This document shows positions 35,149 to 48,000 of a stretch of 60,778 bases of DNA, piece by piece. The stretch lies in the NCBI GenBank assembly GCA_019693395.1, contig JAAMXP010003663.1, positions 1-60,778 of the forward strand. Reading direction: 5' to 3'. Both the position numbers and the translations under genes were made by a program. The notes under the pieces are model-generated. The model was not told the origin of the DNA. It worked only from the letters and a program-made list of their open reading frames with translations, and searched no databases. This stretch comes from Ettlia oleoabundans (Eukaryota; Chlorophyta; Chlorophyceae; Chlamydomonadales). Within the stretch, counting starts at the first letter, position 1. Every line of letters begins with the position of its first letter.

Positions 35149-38100
35149 ATGGCGGCAGCCGACAGACCTCCGCCAGCCGGCAGCAGCGGCAATCAAGACT
35201 GGCTGAAGCTTTCCAGCTTTGATGCTGCCTCGTTCTTTGAACAGCAGCAGCGGGAGCAGGAGCAGCAACGCGCGCTTCAAGGTATGCAGGACAGCATCTG
35301 CGTCGGGTAGGAGCTTGACCAGGGGTGGTTGCACAAGGGCAGCAATGAGAGCTAATGTGCACTGGTTGTTGGGTTCCATCTTTGCAGGGAAGCAGCTGCA
35401 AGCAGCGGCAGATTTGCTGCTGCCATCAAGCAGTGAGGACGAGAGCAGCAGCGAGAGTGAGGCAACTGGGCAGCAGGCGGGACAGGATGGCGAAGGGCCT
35501 CTCCGTGGGCGCCACCGGCGCTCGCCTGCAGCTAGCAGCAGCGAAGGGGAAGGCCGCGGCGGCAGTGGGGATCACCCGCGCAGCAAGAAGCGTAAGCATG
35601 AGGATCGGCAGCGGCGGGGCTCCAAGGAGGAGAAGCGGCGCCGGCGAGACATAGAAAAGCGGGCAAAGGAGAAGCGGCGACACCGTGAAACGGAGCGAGA
35701 GCAGCAGGCACGGCTAGTGGCACCTGCTGCTTCTGCTTGGTGTTAGTGATGCAGCGCTGCTCCTCCCTCAACTCTCCAACACTTGCTGTATAGAGCAGCT
35801 GTGCCAGCAATTGCATCAGCCAGCAGCAGTGCGTGCATACAGCAACATGTAGAGGCAGCTGACTGAAGCCGCCCCTCCTCCCTGCGCATGGCTTATTGCA
35901 GGTGCGGCTGGAGCGGCAGACAGGCGCCGCCCAACGTGCCCCTCAGGTCAAGGCTTGGGCGTCAGCCAACGCCCCCACAAGCAAGGATGAGTACTACTTT
36001 GATACCAGGTGGGATGGGGACTGGTGTTAGGAAGGGTTGGGGACGCTGCTCGGATGCAGTCCATCACGCTAGGCTGCACAAGTTTTGCCGTTGCGCTCTG
36101 AGATCGCTCAATGTTGCTTTTTGTTGCTTCAGCACCGCGTCATAAGAGTGAGCTGCACTGGCCTACCATGCAAAGGCCCTTGGCATTGCAGCCAGGCATT
36201 GCAGCCAGGCATTGCAGCTGGTACTGTCTGCACATTGATCTTCACCTTTGCACTTCAACTTGATGCGCCCTGCGCTTTATCCTTTCAACTGACTTCCAAT
36301 TGACTTCATCCACCAAGTCGCACGCCAGCTGTGTTCATCTTACCGACCAGCTCCCAAGCACCCACTACTAGCCGGTTGCAGAGGTGACCCTGCCAACCTG
36401 GCGTTTGGCGGGCTGTACCGCATGGACGTTGCTCTGTACCGCCGCTTCGACCCTGCTGGCTTTGCTGCCAGCCTAGGCATCCGGCGCCGTGGCACAGCAT
36501 ATGGCATCAGGTTGGTCCAGGAAACTTGTGTTCTTGTGGGCTTTGCTTTGGACGAATGAACACAGGGGTCGGTGCTGTTCAAAGGTTGAGACACGCCAGC
36601 TGTCGGCAACCTGGCCGACTTCGCTATATCATCCTAGTGTAGCAGCAGCCTGGCTAGGCAGCTTGCTACAGCTGTCTAGTAGAGGCCTGAATGCTGCATC
36701 GTGCTAGGCTGGCTAAGGCACAAGCCACCGGCTTTCCCATGCCAGCTGCCCCGTGGTTGTACAACAGGTTGTGCAGCAGGCCAACATGCGCCCTGAAATG
36801 CTTTGGCTGCCGACATCTTGCCCCCTGCCAACATGCGCCTGGCCTTGTTCTACGCCTACCTGCTTCTGCTGCAGACACCTAGCCACGGAGGCAGATGGGC
36901 ACTCACAACGTGACCGCAGTCGCCGCTACTTCGGCCCCAGCAGCCTGCGGTTGGAGCGCAGCGCCCGCCTCAAGCGCTGGCGCCGCACTTTGCAGCAGCA
37001 GCAGCGGCCGCGCACAGGCGAGGGCGAGCTACCTGTGACGGTCCTCGGCTGGCGGCGGCCTGCGGCATCGCCAGACTCTGCTGCCGAGGCACAGCAGCCA
37101 CAGCGGCGGCGCTTAGACCTTCCCTCCCTCAGCTTTCTGCCCCTGCGGGTGTTTGATGGCATGGACAACAGCAAGCAGCAGCAGCTGGGGCAGGGCCAGC
37201 CGCCCTTGTCTTCGTCTGCATATCATCAGAAGCAGCAGGTCGCGCCGTCTGCAGCGGAGGAGCTTGCAACGGAGCAGGAGCAGAGGCGGCAGCGGGAGGG
37301 GGAGACAAATGAGGAGCTGCTGCTGCGCCGCACTCGGGAGTTCAATGTGGCGACACGCCAGCGACCGCATGACATAGGGCTGTGGCTGGAGTTTGCTAGA
37401 TTTCAGGTGGGACTGGGAGGCGGAAAGGTGGTTGGTTGTTGGTGATGAGGTTCTGACTGGAGCTATAAGCGTTTCCATGGGAGTGAGTGCCGTGGGTTCT
37501 CAAGGTGGTGTAAAGGCATTGCACGATGCGGTGCTGCTGGTTTTTCCTCTTTGTTCTGGCTTAGTTTCTCCCACACTCCACTCTTGTGTGCTTTGTGCGT
37601 TGGGCACGCCAGGACGAGGCCCTGCGGCTGGGACCCCCACGCCGCGGTGGTGAGCGGGGAGCGGCTGAGAAGAAGATTTCCATCCTGGAGAAGGCTCTCA
37701 GCCTGCACCCGGGCTCTGACGAGCTGCTGCTGGCGCTGCTCAAGGCGGTGAGTCCAACAGCGACGTAAGGGTGCGAAATAGCGTGCAAAGGCGTGTATAA
37801 AGCACCGTGTTGGATTGACGTGGGGTAGTGTTGCTCATGGTGTGTGCTGGGCAAGCTTGGGTGCTGCTTGCGGCAGCAGCCGGCAACAAATGTTGCAGCA
37901 GATGTTGATGGGTTGTGTGTGCAGTCGGGGTCGGCATGGACCCGTCTTCTGCTGCATGGTGCGACTCGCGTACTCGCATTTTCCCTGCCTGACCTGCAAC
38001 TTCCGTTCAGGCGGGGTCGGTGTGCGATGATTCGGAGCTGGAGCGGCGGTGGCGTTCCGTGCTGGCGAGGCACACAGGCAGCCCCCGCCTGTGGCGCGCC

Positions 38101-41100
38101 TATCTGCGTCACAGGTAAGACTTAGCCATGGCCTTGCTTGCAGCCCTCATTGCAGCCCACTTGCCCAGCTGTTCACAGGCTCCATGCACAGCTGGTCTCA
38201 GAAGCTCCCAAGCTGGCAAAAGTGTACAGCTAAAAGCTATTGTGCTTCCCCCTGCCGTGTGTGGGATGCAGGCGCACCCGGTTTGGGGGCTTCAGTGCGG
38301 TGGAGGTGGCGGCTGCGTACGACGACGCCTTTGCAGCGCTGCACCGCGAGCATCAGCGGCGGGCGGCCCAAGGTGGGGCCCACATGCTTCATGTTGATAC
38401 CCACCAATTGGCAGCCTCAAACATTGCTGCTGGACGCTCATGCACCCATTCACGGGTGGACGAATGGTGCCAACCCCCAGGCTCACTTTGCTGTGCAATC
38501 TGGTCGGCATGCAGGTGCCCCCGCCAGTGCACTGGCACCACTTGAAGCAGAGGCGGCGGCTGTGGCGGTGGAGGGAGTCCAACTGCGGCTGGCGGCCGGG
38601 GCCACAGAGCGAGCAGTGGCAGCAGTGCAGGTGCTGCTGGAGTACAACTTTTTGGCGCCAGAGGGTGAGGGCATGTTTGTTTGATATAATATATGTATTA
38701 TGAATCCCACAGAGCATTGTGGTGGGAGGTGTGGAATGCCACCAGCAACGCACTCGGGCAAAGTCAGCCGCCTGACGTTGAGCCAGCAAGGAACCGGAAC
38801 TCTCTTCAAGCACACTCTGTGTACACATATGTGTGCAGGCTGGCCTGAGGATGCGCTTGAGGCGATGTTTGAGGAGTTTTGGCGCAGTGGAGCGCCAATG
38901 TTGGGCCAGCCAGGGGCCTCAGGCTGGGCAGCCTGGATTGCCGGCGAGCCCGCCAGCGGTGCCATGGCAGCGGCGGCGGCGGTGGCAGAGGGAGGGAAGA
39001 GGCGGCGGCAGCAGCGGGAGGAGGAGGCAGAGGTTGAAGAGCGACGGCAGCAGGAGCAGGCGCAGCAGGGGAGCGGTAAACAGGGCACTGCGTGGTCGGG
39101 GTGGGAGGAGCTGGCGCCTGCCATCAGGGCCCGGTTTGGCCACTCCCTGAGGGCAGACGGTGAGGAGAGGGGAGGTGATGAGGCAGGTGCAGAGCAGTCA
39201 AAGGGTGGGGCTGCAGCCGGGCCAGCGGGTGAGGAGGGAGATGAGGCGGAGCTCGAGGGTGCGGAGGAAGAGGAGCAGGCACCAGAGGAGGAGACGGATG
39301 AGCAACTGCTAGAGCGGTAAGCGAGCAAGTCTGGCCCCCTCCCTTGTAAGCCTGTTTGATTCACGTTGCCTTTTATGCTCTGGGACGGGTGATGCGCAGG
39401 CAAAGGCGGGTCTGGTTACACACTGTTTTTACTGAGTGCAATCTCTGACAAGGCGGCTGAATCCCCAGGGCCACTCCAAGCCTTCTGTCCCCTGCATGCT
39501 GCCCTCCCATTCTACCATCTGTTCCATTATTGAATCGTATGCCAGCGTCCTATGTGCCGTGCTTTTTGTCTTTGCTGGTGTCCCCTCCCTCGACCGTGTG
39601 CAGCCTTGGCATGAATCTAGAGGTAGCCTTGGAGGGGGCATCCACCACCCTCACCCCCCCCCTGCTAGAGGCATGGCTGGCTATGGAGCGGCAGCGGCAG
39701 GCGGCGCAGTGGCAGCCGCGGAAGGCAGACGCTGCGGCAGCAGGGGCTAGCGGCGGCGGGCAGGACGAAGCTGGAGCAGAGGCTGATGCTGATGTTGATG
39801 AAGAGGAGGTGGCTCACCGCACCGTGAGCTGGCGGGACGTGCGCCGCCTGCTCTGGCGTTTTGGTGAGGGGCAAGGCAGATTGATGCGCCTAGCGTGGGG
39901 CATGCAGGAGCACTCGGAGAAAACAAGGGGGTGGTTGCTGTCGGGTCTGTTTCGTGTTCCTTCAAATCGGGGGTTGCAGCAAGTGTGGTTTCAATGCAGA
40001 GGTTTGCCCTGGCAGGCCTACACACAAGTTGGTTGTTGATCATACTGCTTATTTTACCATTGCACATTCGCACCCGCTGTTTTCCTGCTCCCCTCCTTTC
40101 CCCTGCCCTTCCAGAGTCGGGAGCTGCGCGGCAGCAGCTGCTGGCCGGTTGCCTGCGGTTGCTAGGTGCTCCCCTTCCGGGTGCGCCGCCTAGCAACAGC
40201 CCTGCAGCCACTGCAGCCGCTGGCAGCGCTGATGAGCTCTGGCAGGCCGCAGCCGTTGCAGGGTGCCTTGCTGGCGGCAGCACAGCTGGCAGCAACGGCA
40301 GCAGTACTGCCACTGGTGGCTGGGTGGGCGAGCTGCTGTCACACGGCGACTGGGGCTGGCTCCTTGGAACCAGCAGCGTAGGCAGCAGTCACAGCTTGGG
40401 TGGTGGCGAGCTGCTACCACCAGGCTTGCGCCGAGAGCCCTGGTATGCTGCAGACCCCACCCGCCACAACATGCTACAGCACCTGTTGGCGGCGCTAGTG
40501 AGGGGTCCTGGCAGGCAGGACGCCAGCCTTGTTCAGGCCCTACTGGCGGTGGCCTCTGATGTCAACAGCACAGCAGGGCCTCAACAGCCGCCTGGCCGTG
40601 ATTTCAGCCAAGCAAGGTCCTTGGCGAAGCAGTTGCTGGCAGAGCACCGCACCAACCTCACACTGTGGCAGGCAAGTGCAGGGGCAGTACAAGCGCAAGC
40701 ACAAGTGCCACTGCATGTGCAAGTAGTAATGCCCGTTGTGGTTGCTGGTACTAGGTTTTGCGCCGTGTGCATTTGGCAGCCTGGACCCAATAATCCGTCT
40801 GGCTGCCCAAATGCTACAGCCAGACAGAGGCTGCAGCATCGGGCCATGCTGTGCCACCCGGTGGGAACGCCACCTTCACACCGGGTGGGACAGCCGGGAA
40901 ACCAGCACGCCTGCCATGGTGGGGTTGTTTGACTTAGCTGAACGCTGCAAGTCCTCCCTCCCTCCTTGTCCCACAGGCATATGCCCAGCTGGAGGTGGCA
41001 GCTGGCAGCACCAAGGCGGCACGCAAGGTTTACCAGACCTGCTTTGCCACGGTCGGTGCGCCCGGGAGCCTGGCGGCAGCGGAAGTGGCGGCGCCCCTGG

Positions 41101-43318
41101 TGCTGGGAGCAGTACATCTAGAGCTTCAGCAGTCGGGTGCTGGCGGTACCGCAGTTGCGGCGCTTCCGTGGCCGGCTGCGCCCACACCCTGCTTCACAGG
41201 CGGTAGCTTGCTGCAAGCCTTGCTGAACCCTGCTTCTGAGGCTGCAGTGGCAGCAGCGGCGCGCCAGCTGGCTTGGCTGGGCAGCGGCGGTTCAGTGGCG
41301 CTGCCGTCTGCCTCAAGCGGCGCGGCAGGCAAGGCTGGAGGCGAGATTGCTGTGGGGCCGCTTTCCCAGCAGGAGATTGTGGCTGCCAAGAGGGGTTTCC
41401 AGGATCACTTGTTAGCCCTCATGCAACAGCAGCAGCAACAGCAGCAGCAGCAACCGCAGGCTGGTATCAGCGGCCAACTAACACCGGGTGGGCGCGCGTT
41501 GGTGGCAGCTGCGGCAGCTTTCGAGCAGGTTTACGGGCAGCTGCGTGGGGATGTGGCTGCAGGCACCAAGGCAGCCCTGGCCATATACGACCAGATCCTC
41601 TCCGCCCTGCTGCCCCAGCCGCCGCCGCAGCAGGCCCAGCAGCAGCAGCGAGCTGAGCAGCTGCCTTGTGATGCACAGCTGGAGCTGCTGAGCTGGCAGC
41701 GGTGCCAGCTGGCAGCAGACGCCGCGCGCTGCGCTCTGCCCAGCGTGCCGCCCCGCGCTGTGCGCGACGCGCTGCTGCAGGCGCTGCGCCGCCACCCGGC
41801 CAGCCCTGCGTTACTGCAGTGCCTGGTGGCTCATGAGGCTGCGGGCCACACCTTCACACAACTGCGGCGGGAGCTGCACAGCTTGCTGGAGTTGCATCCC
41901 TCCCCACAGGTGCGCTGCAGGGTGGTCAACAACCAGGGAAGAAAGCCCGACCGACTGGTGGACGGGAGGTTGCTTCATGTTGCCTGCATCTCGCCCCTGG
42001 GGCATCATGCATGCCTTGATGGCAGAGATTTTAATGTGTTTTCTGAACTCTTGCGTGTGTTTGATTTGCCATGCCGCACGGATGATTTGTTGGTATGCCA
42101 AGTCCCCACCCAGCTACTGCCCCTTCTCCTACCCACATATGCAGGCCTGGTTGGCCCTGGTGGCAGTTGAAGTTATTACACACTCGCCTGGGGCCGTAGT
42201 TCAGTCCACTCTAGAGCGCGCGGTATCCAGCGAGGTCGGACGCTCCTGTCCCCTGCTGTGGCGCTGCTACCTGCGGTTTGAGGCGTACCGCGGTCGCCAC
42301 GAGGCAGTACGAAGGTGCGCGTGGTGCGCCATCATGAACTCTGGAAGAGTTGCTGCTGCTGCTGCTGCTGCTGCCTTCCACTGAAAACACCGTTGTGGGT
42401 GGCTGCCTTGCGCGATTTCTGACTCCTGCTTGGGTTGCCGTGCAAGTCTGGGAGACGGATTTGAAGCGGATGTATGAATGGCAGGGCCTGTTCCGCTGGG
42501 GTGTACCTGAATCGCCATTTTGTGATGAGGCTCCTTACAATCAACAGTTAACCCCCATGCTGCTAAGTCCATGCTCAGATGTCGAGTCTCCTGCCTGCCG
42601 CCCTTTTCTCCTGTTTGCCCTCCTTTCCACTCATTTTCCTACTCGTGTGCTGCCCCTGGCGCAGGGTTTTCTTGCGGGCCATTTCCGCCTGTCCCTGGAG
42701 CAAGGCGGTGTGGTGCGACGGCCTGGCACTGCTCAATGGCCACGCAGCGCCCAAGGAGCTTTCAGGTGAGAAGAATGCCAGCCCAAGCAAGGCCATGTTA
42801 GCCATGCTACGCCATGCTGGGCCACGCTAGGCTGTCAGCTGAGTGCGAATTCTCACTGTGGGACAGGCAGACAGGTTGGTTTGGGAGGGTACGGGGATGA
42901 TGATGAGGATGAGAGGAAGGGCCCGGGTGTAGAGCGTCGTAATTTGCAGTCGCCTTGCTGTGCCGCTCAGAGCATGTTGCTGCAGTTTGGGTCGGCTCGG
43001 TGGTATTGCTGGCTCAGAGTTCTCAGGTTGTGAATGGACTGCTGATGGTGGCGAGCTGGCATGCAGACCTGGACTTCCGCCTGACAGGGCGCTTGTTCTT
43101 CGTCTGGCCTTGTCCTTACAATCAGTGTGGCATGTCACGCCTCCCTCACTCTTCTTTACGTATTCACCAACTACAATGTTCAATATTCTTGTCGTGCAGA
43201 GTATGTGGAGGTGATGAAGGACAAGGAGCTGGTCCTGCGCACAGACGTGTTTGAGGTTGTGCTGGCGCAGCTGGAGGGGGGTGCTGGCGATGGTGAGGAT
43301 GGTGGCGGAGCGGTATAG
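35149..43318 (+). CDS. NRDE2: NRDE2 family protein (nuclear RNA surveillance, HAT/TPR repeats)
   Basis: NRDE2 proteins are nuclear; in animals they bind the exosome helicase MTR4, and in worms they act in nuclear RNAi. The start is ATG 35149 (MAAADRPPPAG... SSFDAASFF). A Ser/Glu then Arg/Lys-rich segment follows (35390-35740). Next are KDEYYFDTR (35985) joining GDPANLAFGGLYRMDVALYR (36385), the family's conserved N-terminal block, and EELLLRRTREFNVATRQRP with IGLWLEFARFQ (37310-37405). Then come KISILEKALSLHPGSDELLL (37675-37735) and a long array of helical HAT-like repeats (38000-42800), including LWRCYLRFEAYRGRHEAV (42255-42310). The C-terminus RAISACPWSKAVWCDGLALL (42675-42735) leads to EVMKDKELVLRTDVFEVVL and TAG 43316-43318. 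Gln- and Ala-rich inserts between repeats make it larger than animal NRDE2. Exons in 39320-40110 and 41910-42660 are approximate. Confidence 0.9.
36182..36219 (+). repeat. 13-bp tandem repeat, three copies, in an NRDE2 intron
   Basis: GGCATTGCAGCCA repeated at 36182, 36195 and 36208 (last copy diverges at its end). Each copy contains a TTGCAG that resembles a 3' splice site. Confidence 0.8.
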
Positions 43319-44154
43319 CTGGTACACTGGCGGCAGGGACACCTGCGGAAGCAAAACCCTTTTGGCCGTTGTCATACTGTCAATATGTCTATCCCTTCGA
43401 ATTGCTGCTGTTGACCAGGCCGTTGGGGGTAAGCATTTTTCATGCAGCATCTGTACAAAGGTGGCGCAGGTGTAATGCAGTGCGCTGGCGCCGTCACCCA
43501 AGCCTTGGGGAAGCAGGCAGGCTGGTGGTTCCGGCGGCCGAGGAGGGGGTAATTTGTGTGCGCAGTACGGCTTGTGGGAATTGCAAAGAGTGTAATCGCT
43601 GAACGACAGGAGCCAGAGGCTTAGCACCCACTCAGACCCAGGTGCAGGGTGTCTTCTCAGGTGGCACAGAGGCAGGGAGACAAGCTCACAAGGCACCCGC
43701 TGTGGCAGATCACCACAGTCGCTCTGGCGGCGTGCTCTGGGCGGCATCCAGACTGCGCGCCACTCCGAAAAGTTGCGGAGCTTCTCAGCCTTCCAACGGA
43801 CGCCAAGACGCGTTTTCAGGTGAATGTGATTGTCGGCAGCGATTATTGTACTCAGCGCAGGCCCTGACACACCGTGGGTTTCCCGGGCCCTGGCCAAAAG
43901 TCTCCCGGCCAGCAGCAGCCGTGGATTGCGGACAGATACCGTCTGTAGTGTTGCTACAGCGCCACAAGCCCCGCCGAGTGTGCTAAGCTGACCTGCGCTT
44001 GCCCCGCGCACTCTAGCGCGCTTGTGGCGCCCTGTCGCCCGTGGCCTGGCTGCGTCTGTGCTTTGCACTCTCAACCTACAACGCTTTGAACACGTATAAC
44101 ATGCCCATGGACCACCTGGTTGTCTTGTAGGCGAAGCACAGCGTCATTCAAGTC
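43319..44154 (+). other. NRDE2 3' flank and unresolved 5' part of the next gene
   Basis: The left part is the NRDE2 3' UTR with TGTAA signals. The right part contains a candidate exon at 43661-43819 (159 nt, phase 0 at both ends, bordered by TTCTCAG and CAG|GTGAATG) with protein-like sequence (KVAELLSLPTDAKTRF). It joins in frame to an exon starting at 44131 after TGTCTTGTAG. No ATG was found for it, so it is not merged into the downstream CDS. Confidence 0.4.
43471..43475 (+). terminator. TGTAA polyadenylation signal of NRDE2 (a second at 43591-43595)
   Basis: TGTAA occurs 153 nt past the stop and again at 43591. Either could serve. Confidence 0.5.
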
Positions 44155-46823
44155 ATGGAGGCCCCTGAAATCCCAATTTTTGAGGAGAATTCGCCAGTTC
44201 AAGAACAGGTGAGTATACATAGGATGTTAGAGGACTTAAATCGGGCCTCCCTGCGCATAAGGTTGGGAAGGTGGTGGCGCCCTTTCCGCTACAGCCTTTG
44301 CCAAGGTCAAGTTTGCTGCGGTCTGCAAGCACTGCCAGGCTACCTCATACTAAGCTCTTTTTAACAAAAGCTGCTTGCAGGGGGGAGAAGGCGGTGAGGG
44401 GGCGGCGTTGCCCCACCAGTCACCAGAGGTAACTCTGCCAGCCGCGGGCCTGACGCTAACGCTGACACCCACCACAGCTGCTGGTGATGCCACTCCTGCG
44501 GATGCCGACGCTCCGCGCCGCTGCTCCCTCGACACCGCCTCGTCGGTGCATTCGGATTGGGAGCTGCTGAGTGCGGGGCACCACTCACACTGCGGCAGCA
44601 GCCCAAGCAGCGTGTCTGCGTCCGAGGCTTACGACAGCGAGCATGAGGGAGAGCACGGGCCAGCACAGGGACAGGTGGCAGCGGCAGAGGTCCAGCCTGA
44701 AGGCTTGAACCCAGTGGCGCTTGCAATTGAGCCAGCAACCCAGCCTGCCATGGCAGGCACTGAGGCGCCGTCGGCTGCGGTGGCACCATCAGAGACGTCA
44801 TGTGCTGAACTGGAGGCAGAGTCTTTTGGCTCCCTGGTGCTCCCCACACAGCCGGCAGTAACCGCTGCAGTGGGGGTGGAGTGCTCAGAGCGCACCGTGC
44901 TGACGGCGGCAAAAGCGGGGGTTGAGGGGGAGGGAGGGCTGCCCCTTTCCCTCTCTGATAGCCCACGGTCCAGCTATGAGCGCCCCTCCTCCCGGGCCAG
45001 TCGCCACGACCTCTACAGCCTCTCTCAGGTGGGTTCATAGAGGTTTATTATCGTGAAAAGTACTCTGTGCAACACACCGGCAGCCTCTGAAAAGGCCTGT
45101 TCGTTTCAGTGGTGTTGCTTGAGCATGCATGTGCCTGCTCTCACATTATGTCATTCTGCACCAGAGCACATAAAGCTTACTGGTGGGGTCTCCCTGCCCG
45201 CTGCTTGCGGCTGCCTGCTGCTTGCGCCTGCCTGCCTGCTGCTTGCGCCTGCCTGCCTGCCTGCCTGCCTGCCGATATCCTTTGCAAGGAATGGACCAGG
45301 GTTATCCTTGCAACCTCGATTTAGGCCTGTTCAGTCGCTCATGGTCTGCCTTTGATGTTGCTGCAGGACGGCTCAATCGACAATCTGTCAGAGGATGATT
45401 ACATCGGCGACATGATGATGCAAGGGGAGCCCGACCACCCTGCGGGAAGTGACCCTATCCACGCTGTGGGCGCGGAGCACGACGGCAGCGAGGGCGAACG
45501 CAAAGAGGCAGAACTGCTGAGGGGCAAGCCCTCACTTCGAGAGTTGACGCCGCTGCATGCTCTTGCCTCCGCGCCCGCCGCAACAGTGGCTGCCGCTGCA
45601 CGCGGAGCTTACTGCACAGCCTCCCGCCACCTGCGCGAGCTGGCGGCCAGTGTGTCGGCTGTTCTGGCGCGCTTTGTGCCGACAGCTGCGGGCGCAGCAC
45701 AGCACGTCATGCGGGGTGTGGCGGAAATCGTGGATTCTCTCAGGGTGCGTACTTGGTTAAAGTGGCCGTTGCCCACTTGCAGCTGTATTGGCCCGGTTAT
45801 TGAATCCTGGACAAGTCGCATGTGCATGCAATCCATCCTGCCAGCTGCCGGCTGTAGCAGCACCCACGTGACCCTGGTTCTGCAGACATGCTGGTTGCCT
45901 GTCCTCATCTGCACTGCCGTTGCGACCTGCAGGAGCGCATGGCCACTCTGCCTCAGGAGCTGGCCCCGCTGGCGCACGTAGTCAGCCCCTCGGTGGGTGC
46001 TGTGAGCGACAAGGCGCAGATGGCTGTGCAGCGGACGCGCAAGCAGCTGGGCTGCCGCCAAATCAACTGGGCCAAGGTGCGTGGCACTGCCATTCCTGGC
46101 TGGCTGGACTGCCCGCCACGCTTCTGCATGCTTTACCCACGCCTGCATCGCCAGCTGCTGCATGATTGCGGTCCGAGCCAAGCTGACCTGGTTACGCGTT
46201 GGGAACCATGTGTCCGCAGGCTTATTACTTGCATGCTTCACGTCATGGCAGATCAGCCAGCACCAAGTTTTCTGTCCTCTCTCATTCTTGCTGCCCAGCA
46301 CGGCCTGTCGCAGGTGGCTCTGGTGCTGGGGGTGACCTGCAGCGGTTTGGCGCTGGCCCTGTACCGCTCTTGGGCCGAGCAGGCGCGCCTCGGCGCCTCT
46401 CTGGCCAAGCGTGAGGCAGACTTGAGCAGGCTGGTGCGTGGGCCCGCTGGTATACACACGTCTCGCTTCATCATTTTCCCGTGTGGGGGTGGGGGTTTGC
46501 TGCAGGCTGTCAGTTTGCGCAGAGCGGCGTTGCTGTCTGAACTGGCAGCCTGGATGAAGCAACCAGTAGCATACGCCTTTGCTCCACGTTGGAGGCAGGA
46601 TGGATTGCTCGTGCTGCTCCCCAGCTGGCTGTGTGCAACCCCTTTGCCGGACCTTCTAGCATCATTGAATGCCTACCTGCCTGCCCCCACTCCCGCCTGC
46701 CCGCAGCTGAGCAAGGTGATGGAGCTGCAGCGGAACATCAGCAACCGCCAGGTGCCGCTGGTGCGCCACGTGTCGGCCGCAACCACCGCAACCCCCTTCT
46801 GGCCCGCGGTCATTGTGGTGTAG
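44155..46823 (+). CDS. Single-pass membrane protein with acidic WxxL motif, possibly ATG8-interacting (ATI-like)
   Basis: The conservative start is ATG 44155; exons end and begin in phase 0 at 44208/44381, and the protein may begin further upstream. N-terminal half: low complexity, Glu/Ala/Ser-rich, with SSVHSDWELLS at about 44545-44575, a W-x-x-L after acidic and Ser residues, as in LC3/ATG8-interacting motifs. After about 45367: SIDNLSEDDYIGDMMMQ, then an amphipathic Ala-rich region. C-terminal part: NWAKHGLSQVALVLG leading into one transmembrane segment (about 46300-46365), a charged helix (EQARLGASLAKREADLSRL), VMELQRNISNRQVPLVRHV, and TAG 46821-46823. One C-terminal membrane span followed by a helix and a short Arg/Pro/Val tail resembles plant ATI1/ATI2 plastid/ER-phagy receptors. 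That match is from memory of layout, not an alignment. Confidence 0.7.
45196..45273 (+). repeat. CTGC/CTGCTTGCGC simple repeat in an intron
   Basis: Interleaved CTGCTTGCG and CCTG units form about 78 bp of simple sequence in the intron between 45030 and 45367, ending in several perfect CCTG copies. Confidence 0.8.
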
Positions 46824-48000
46824 TCAGGACAGCCGAGGCTTGGCGGTTGCTAAAAGTTACCTGACGGGAACACCTGCCAGCAAAGAGGCGACACTCAACC
46901 ACACCCCCCTTCCACATCGTCCAAGCACATCCCCAGAAATATTGCCGCCTCAGCCCTCCCCACATCCCCAACCCCCCCGGGAACGCTTGAAGCGTTTTGT
47001 TACACACATTCCTGACCACCAAGCAAAGCACACCGCGGTTTCTCTGCGTCGCTCTGAATTTTATCAAACCACGCCCTGTCCTCCCCGTTTGCCAACAGCT
47101 CACGCCATCAGCCAAAGGTCAGCACCACCGGATTTCTTATCGCTCCCATGGCGGCCTTTACCTCCCACAGGCCTCCATCTTCATTCCCCATTCATCCCGA
47201 CTGCTCGCTCTTCCCCCTGCCTGCCTCTATTCCCCTGCCACCCCACTGCGCTCATATGTCATTTGTCTGCCCAGCTCGCCATCTGCTTGGCTCTCTTGTG
47301 TGCGCCTGTGTGCCTATCCTGCCATAGATGAGCATGCTGCAGCTACTTGCGTAGCTAGGATCAGACCCAAGTCCCTCCTTGTATCAGTAGCTGGGAGCCA
47401 GCGCTGCACAGCCACGCAGCCAGCCGGGACACACCTTTCTATTTAGCCCTTTAGCCCGCCATTTGATTTGACCCAGGGCCCCCGTAAACCCCTTTTCTGT
47501 TGCCGAGGGCAGCTCTGCGGCCCTGCCCGCATTTTTAGCCCCCACACATGCGCTCTGTACCCCGGCCCTCTTGTATTCCTGCTCGGCAGCTGTGTGGAAT
47601 ATAAGTTGCTTCACACCACATCGCGCTGCCGCTCCCATGTTCTCTTAGCCGCTAGCTCCCCCCTTTCCCTATTGATTCGTGGTCTTCCCATGTGGCCTCC
47701 CCGGCCAGTCTGCCCGCAGTAGTGGTCTGCGACCTTTCTGCGGCTTGCCACCCCACCTGCATGCCTGTTTTATGCCCTGTTTGATGCCACCCCGCCAGAC
47801 TGTGCCACGCTGCATGTTGGCGTTTGCCTGAAGGCAGACAACTTGAACGTGCGTTGCTTGGAACCCACCTGGTGTTGATCCCCCCCATCTTTGTTCCCGG
47901 CACCTGTATAACACCCTTTTCCCTGCCCTGCCCCGTTGCCTGTTCACACGTTGTTGATTCTGGGAATGCCTGTAACCTGGTCATGTCCTCATGACGTAGT
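46824..48000 (+). other. Long pyrimidine-rich 3' UTR
   Basis: About 1.15 kb after the stop is strongly C/T-rich on the + strand with frequent CCC and TTC runs. There is no family-like reading frame. A TGTAA stands at its far end. It is read as the 3' UTR of the preceding membrane-protein gene. Confidence 0.5.
47971..47975 (+). terminator. TGTAA polyadenylation signal of the ATI-like gene
   Basis: First clear TGTAA on this strand after the stop at 46823, which implies a 3' UTR of more than 1.1 kb. Confidence 0.45.

Noticed and set aside
42827..44074. 415-codon open frame on the minus strand
   Set aside because: It runs antisense through the last NRDE2 exons and its 3' flank, has no family motif and mixed low-quality composition, and shows no splice or promoter support. 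It is probably chance in GC-rich sequence.
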